Below, one piece after another: positions 60,293 through 64,000 of a stretch of DNA of 64,000 nt. Under the pieces are notes generated by a model. It was not told the origin of the DNA and made no database searches. It saw nothing but the letters and a program-made list of their open reading frames with translations. The stretch comes from Desulforhabdus amnigena (GTDB lineage Bacteria > Desulfobacterota > Syntrophobacteria > Syntrophobacterales > Syntrophobacteraceae): the NCBI RefSeq assembly GCF_027925305.1, contig NZ_BSDR01000001.1:2755001-2819000 (forward strand), in the 5' to 3' direction. How positions within the stretch are numbered: the first letter of the stretch is position 1; each line of letters opens with the position of its first letter. A program made the position numbers and the translations under genes.

Positions 60293-62373
60293 GATTCTCC
60301 CGGTTCAAGGAGGGGATACCTTCTCCTTCTTCCGGTTGTGGTCCGCGTATCGAGCACCAATTCCCACTGTCCCGTGCGTTCGGCTACCGGGGGAAGGACG
60401 AAGGCCATGGGCTCGTAGTGAGCATTGAGAAGCAAAAGCAGGGTCTCGTCAACGATGGGATTGCCGCGCTCGTCCGGTTCATCGATGGCATCCCCTGTGA
60501 GAAGAACGCCGAGACAACGGGCATAAACGTTGTACCAATCCTGTTCCTTCATTTCCCTGCCGTCCGGGCGAATCCAGGTAACGTCCCTGAGACTGGAATT
60601 GACCATGGCTCTTCCCCGGAAAAAGTTCCTTCTGCGAAAAACCGGGTGTTCCCGCCGGATTCGAATGATCCTTTTCGTAAATTCAAGCAGGGCCTTTTCC
60701 GAAGGGGCGAGGTCCCACCTGAGCCATGTGAGCTCATTGTCCTGGCAGTAGGTATTGTTGTTTCCCTGCTTGGTGTGCCCCCGTTCATCTCCCGCAAAGA
60801 TCATGGGGACCCCCTGGGAAAAGAGCAAAGTGGAAAGGAAATTCCTCTGCTGCCGGGCTCTCAGCTTGATTATGGTAAGGTCGTCGGTCGGTCCTTCCAC
60901 TCCACAGTTCCAACTCAGATTGTTGTCGCTGCCGTCACGGTTTTCCTCTCCGTTGGCTTCGTTGTGCTTTTCATTGTAGCTCACCAGGTCGCGCAGAGTG
61001 AACCCGTCGTGGCAGGTGATGAAATTGATGCTGGCATAGGGTCTTCGGCCTGTCCGTTCGTACAGGTCACTGCTCCCGGTCAGCCGGTAAGCGAGCGGGC
61101 CCAGCTGTCTCTCGTCTCCCTTCCAGTAACGGCGAACCGTGTCCCGGTACTCTCCATTCCATTCCGTCCAGAGAACGGGGAAATTGCCCACCTGGTACCC
61201 CCCTTCGCCGAGGTCCCAGGGTTCGGCGATGAGTTTCACCTGAGAGATGACAGGGTCTTGATGGATGATGTCGAAAAAAGCGCCGAGGCGGTCCACCGCG
61301 TGGAGTTCCCTTGCCAGGGTGGATGCCAGGTCGAAGCGGAAACCATCCACATGCATCTCGGTGACCCAGTAGCGCAGGCTGTCCATGATGAGCTGAAGCG
61401 TGCGGGGGTGGCGCATATTGAGGGAATTGCCCGTCCCCGTATAATCGACGTAATAACGGGGGTTATCCTGAGCCAGCCGGTAGTAGGCGGCATTGTCTAT
61501 GCCTCGAAAACTCAGGGAGGGGCCCAGGTGGTTTCCCTCCCCCGTGTGGTTGTAGACCACATCCAGGATCACTTCGATCCCCTCCCGGTGAAATGTCTTC
61601 ACCATGGTTTTGAATTCGGCCACCTGTTGACCACGGTCGCCGTGGAATGTGTAACCCGCGTGGGGCGAGAAAAAATTGATGGTGTTGTAACCCCAGTAGT
61701 TGGTGAGACCCCGCTCCACCAGGTGCCGGTCGTGAATGAACTGGTGCACGGGCAGGAGTTCCACGGCTGTGATGCCAAGCGAGAGGAGGTAGTCCATCAC
61801 TTCCGCGCCGGCAAGGGCTTCGTATGAGCCCCTCAGGGCCTCGTCGACCTTGGGATGAAGACGGGTGAAGCCTTTGACGTGCATTTCGTAAATAATGGTC
61901 CGGTCCCACGGGGTACGTGGAGGAACGTCGTTTCCCCAACTGAACGCCTGGTCCACCACCACGCACTTGGGCATATAGGGGGCATTGTCCCTCTGATCCA
62001 TGGAAAGGTCTTCATCGGGATGTCCTATTTCATAGCTGAAATGGGAATCGTTCCACTCGATGATCCCGCTGATGGCCTTGGCATAGGGGTCCAGGAGCAG
62101 TTTGAAAGGATTGAAGCGTTGTCCCTGCTCAGGGACATAAGGGCCATGCACCCGATAGCCGTACAACAAGCCGGGGCGCGCCTCGGGAAGGTAAACATGC
62201 CATACCTGGTCGGTCTGCTCGGTCATGAGGATTCGCGTTTCGGTGAGGCCTTGCCCGCCTTCGAAAATGCAAAGTTCCACTTTTGTGGCATTTTCGGAAA
62301 AAAGGGCAAAATTCACACCCGACCCATCCCAAGTGGCTCCCAGGGGGTAAGGTTGTCCAGGCCAGATTTTCAT
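60226..62373 (-). CDS. glgX: Glycogen debranching enzyme GlgX
   Basis: A 715-residue isoamylase-type GH13 debranching enzyme. The N-terminal CBM48 (GSGVNFALFSENATKVELCI, about 18-37) leads to the barrel with VVYNHTGEGNHLGPSLSFRG, VDGFRFDLASTLAR (nucleophile), KLIAEPWDLGEGGYQVGNFP (acid/base) and FITCHDGFTLRDLVSYNEKH. It removes alpha-1,6 branches and supplies linear chains to TreY. ATG 62373 is its start. It converges on treY, tails overlapping. Confidence 0.94.
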   Translation of the reverse strand: MKIWPGQPYPLGATWDGSGVNFALFSENATKVELCIFEGGQGLTETRILMTEQTDQVWHVYLPEARPGLLYGYRVHGPYVPEQGQRFNPFKLLLDPYAKAISGIIEWNDSHFSYEIGHPDEDLSMDQRDNAPYMPKCVVVDQAFSWGNDVPPRTPWDRTIIYEMHVKGFTRLHPKVDEALRGSYEALAGAEVMDYLLSLGITAVELLPVHQFIHDRHLVERGLTNYWGYNTINFFSPHAGYTFHGDRGQQVAEFKTMVKTFHREGIEVILDVVYNHTGEGNHLGPSLSFRGIDNAAYYRLAQDNPRYYVDYTGTGNSLNMRHPRTLQLIMDSLRYWVTEMHVDGFRFDLASTLARELHAVDRLGAFFDIIHQDPVISQVKLIAEPWDLGEGGYQVGNFPVLWTEWNGEYRDTVRRYWKGDERQLGPLAYRLTGSSDLYERTGRRPYASINFITCHDGFTLRDLVSYNEKHNEANGEENRDGSDNNLSWNCGVEGPTDDLTIIKLRARQQRNFLSTLLFSQGVPMIFAGDERGHTKQGNNNTYCQDNELTWLRWDLAPSEKALLEFTKRIIRIRREHPVFRRRNFFRGRAMVNSSLRDVTWIRPDGREMKEQDWYNVYARCLGVLLTGDAIDEPDERGNPIVDETLLLLLNAHYEPMAFVLPPVAERTGQWELVLDTRTTTGRRRRYPLLEPGESYEMESRCTALFRFCEAVFDEE

Positions 62374-62438
62374 ATTGATCCTCCCTATGTCCGGTCATAC
62401 TGTTCCATGCGGGAATATCCAGGGCAAGAGACGGAATT

Positions 62439-64000
62439 TTAATGCGGCGGAAGAGGTTCCAACGCCTCGCGCACCTTGGCGGCAAGCTCCTCTATGGAAA
62501 ACGGCTTTTGAATGAAACGCACCTCCTCGTCCAGAACACCGTGGTGGGCAATCACATTGGCTGTGTAACCGGACATGAAAAGGATCTTGATATCTGGATA
62601 GAGGGTGTGCATCTGATCAGCCAAATCGCGACCATTCATTTCGGGCATAATGACGTCCGTGATGAGCAGGTGAATCTCGCCGGAATGTTCCTCGGCCAAT
62701 CGCATGGCTTCGTTCACCGTACTTGCCGTCAGCAATGTATAGCCCAGCCTTTCGAGCATGGCCCTGCTCAGATTGAGAATCGCCACCTCGTCCTCTACGA
62801 TCAGGATGGTCTCGCCATGCCCCATCGCGATTTCGGCCAAACTCTCCTCCTGAGGATCAACAACATTGTCTACGTGGCGCGGCAGGTAGATTTTGAATGT
62901 CGTGCCTTTGCCCGGTTCGCTGTATACGTTGACAAACCCCTTGTTCTGCTTGACGATGCCGTGGACCGTGGCCAGCCCAAGTCCCGTGCCCTGCCTCTCT
63001 GCCTTGGTGGTGAAAAAAGGCTCGAAAAGCTTGTCCTGTATCTCCTTGTTCATACCGCAACCGTTATCACTGACAGCCAGCACGACGAAATCCCCCGGGG
63101 CAAATTCCATGTGGTCGTCGTAGTAAGCCTTGTCAAGGGTCACCATTTGCGTCTCGATAGTGATCTTGCCCACGTCCGCGATGGCATCCCGAGCGTTTAC
63201 ACACAGATTGACCAGAAGCTGATCAATCTGCGACGGGTCCATCTTGACCGGCCAAAGATCCGTTTTTGGCAGCCAGGCCAGGTCGATATCCTCGCCAATG
63301 AGACGCCGCAGCATTTTGAGCATCCCCTCAACGGTCTCGTTCAAATCGATCACCTTGGGCGAAATGGTCTGCTTACGGGCAAAGGCCAGCAACTGCCGGG
63401 TAACCTTCGTAGAACGCTCGGCCGCCTTGAGGATTTCCTGGATATAGTTGTATAGCGGCTCGGATGGTTTCAGCAGGGCCAGAGCCAGCTCCGCATAACC
63501 TAGAATCACGCTGAGCATGTTGTTGTAGTCATGAGCTACCCCGCCGGCCAGCCGTCCTACCGATTCCATTTTCTGGGCGTGGTGGAATTGATCTTCCAAC
63601 CTGCGTTGCACGGTGATGTCCGTTGCGAAGCCGTTGATAATGAAAGAGCCGTCCCCGTTTCGTTTGGCGATTCGGGCATTCATGCTCAGCCAAACGGTCT
63701 TGCCGTCGGCTCTACGCGCCTCGTATTCAAAGTTTTCCACATAGTCTTTTTCCTGCAGCAATTGCAGGAAACGATCTCGCCAGCCGGGATTGACATAAAG
63801 CTGTGACCGCAGATCGGGATAGCGTTCTATAGCCTCCTGGGGTGAACGATACCCCAGTATCCGGGCCATAGCGGTATTGACCGACAAAGCCTGCCCCCGC
63901 GAGGTGGTAGAGAAAATCCCGATGGGTGCATTTTCAAAAAGATCCCGGTATTTGGCCTCCCTCTCCTGCAGCATCCTTTCAACCCGTTTCCGTTCGGTGA
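62439..64000 (-). CDS. PAS hybrid histidine kinase with C-terminal receiver (partial)
   Basis: A C-terminal fragment; the gene runs off the right edge. Upstream of the ATG at 63974 the frame remains open with TERKRVER, the usual end of a PAS-linked coiled coil, so more N-terminal sequence lies outside. Visible order: PAS (LFENAPIGIFSTTSRGQALS, about the first 120 residues), HisKA with GGVAHDYNNMLSVI, HATPase with GCGMNKEIQDKLFEPFFTTK and GTGLGLATV, and a receiver domain with ILIVEDE and LLITDVIMPEMNGRD. It lacks an output domain, so it should phosphorylate a partner. It is 65 bases from glgX. Confidence 0.9.
   Translation of the reverse strand, partial: TERKRVERMLQEREAKYRDLFENAPIGIFSTTSRGQALSVNTAMARILGYRSPQEAIERYPDLRSQLYVNPGWRDRFLQLLQEKDYVENFEYEARRADGKTVWLSMNARIAKRNGDGSFIINGFATDITVQRRLEDQFHHAQKMESVGRLAGGVAHDYNNMLSVILGYAELALALLKPSEPLYNYIQEILKAAERSTKVTRQLLAFARKQTISPKVIDLNETVEGMLKMLRRLIGEDIDLAWLPKTDLWPVKMDPSQIDQLLVNLCVNARDAIADVGKITIETQMVTLDKAYYDDHMEFAPGDFVVLAVSDNGCGMNKEIQDKLFEPFFTTKAERQGTGLGLATVHGIVKQNKGFVNVYSEPGKGTTFKIYLPRHVDNVVDPQEESLAEIAMGHGETILIVEDEVAILNLSRAMLERLGYTLLTASTVNEAMRLAEEHSGEIHLLITDVIMPEMNGRDLADQMHTLYPDIKILFMSGYTANVIAHHGVLDEEVRFIQKPFSIEELAAKVREALEPLPPH

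Noticed and set aside
60418-61827. 469-codon plus-strand frame opposite glgX
   Set aside because: GlgX catalytic motifs are all on the minus strand; no start signal or recognisable protein in the plus frame.

Overview
The window reads as a chromosomal segment of a Gram-negative anaerobe, most likely a deltaproteobacterium of the Syntrophobacter/Desulforhabdus type (Thermodesulfobacteriota). The clues are: lpxC (an LPS outer membrane); menaquinone synthesis through futalosine (mqnB, mqnD); a double-domain 2-hydroxyacyl-CoA dehydratase-type activase; a DUF4390-NtrY-NtrX cluster; and several families of short dispersed palindromic repeats of the kind common in such genomes. The taxonomic placement is inference. 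No phage, integrase, transposase or CRISPR array is visible, and most of the window looks like core genome.

Layout. 0.3-5.3 kb: mqnB, a broken or doubtful small frame, mqnD, a hypothetical gene, and an AarF/UbiB kinase-like gene on the opposite strand. 5.3-12 kb: a repeat cluster, a 1395-residue SNF2-type helicase, and an ABC-2 exporter pair. 12.1-18.3 kb: a co-directional set with a two-ASKHA-domain CoA-dehydratase activase, its C-terminal partner as a separate gene, and RNase E/G. 18.5-25.6 kb: a LOG-like protein, a small acidic protein, an RlmI-type methyltransferase, a strikingly divergent LeuA-like enzyme, Hsp33, an FmdB zinc ribbon and an RluA-type pseudouridine synthase. 25.5-30.8 kb: a dynamin-like GTPase, miaA and mutL. 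30.9-40.2 kb: a GAF/degenerate-GGDEF protein, mreB, a CBS-ACT protein, a ROK kinase, moaA and recD2. 40.3-44.1 kb: small orphan genes, a gamma-carbonic-anhydrase-like protein and threonine synthase. 44.5-50.1 kb: lpxC, DUF4390, an NtrY-like kinase and an NtrX-like sigma-54 activator. 50.2-55.1 kb: tRNA-Pro(GGG), a secreted NTF2-like protein, a lytic transglycosylase, small orphan proteins and a diiron ferritin-like protein. 55.3-62.4 kb: a trehalose-from-glycogen module (treZ, treY, convergent glgX). 62.4-64 kb: a PAS hybrid histidine kinase that runs off the window edge.

How genes work together. TreY converts the reducing end of maltodextrins to maltooligosyl-trehalose, TreZ releases trehalose, and GlgX debranches the alpha-glucan supplying the chains. 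DUF4390, NtrY and NtrX form a tight operon that could sense the envelope or nitrogen status. A -24/-12 (sigma-54-like) site precedes lpxC and another precedes a small secreted protein, which would fit control by an activator such as the NtrX-like protein encoded 4 kb downstream; this is inference. MqnB and MqnD are two steps of the futalosine menaquinone route.

The two most notable observations are as follows. First, the LeuA-like protein at 21.5-23.1 kb keeps the metal ligands of the isopropylmalate-synthase family but has lost three segments normally needed for Claisen condensation, so its reaction may be different. Second, several distinct families of roughly 60-125 bp palindromic dispersed repeats lie almost only between genes; one of them ends in TGACAxTGTCA palindromes and behaves like a small mobile or regulatory element.
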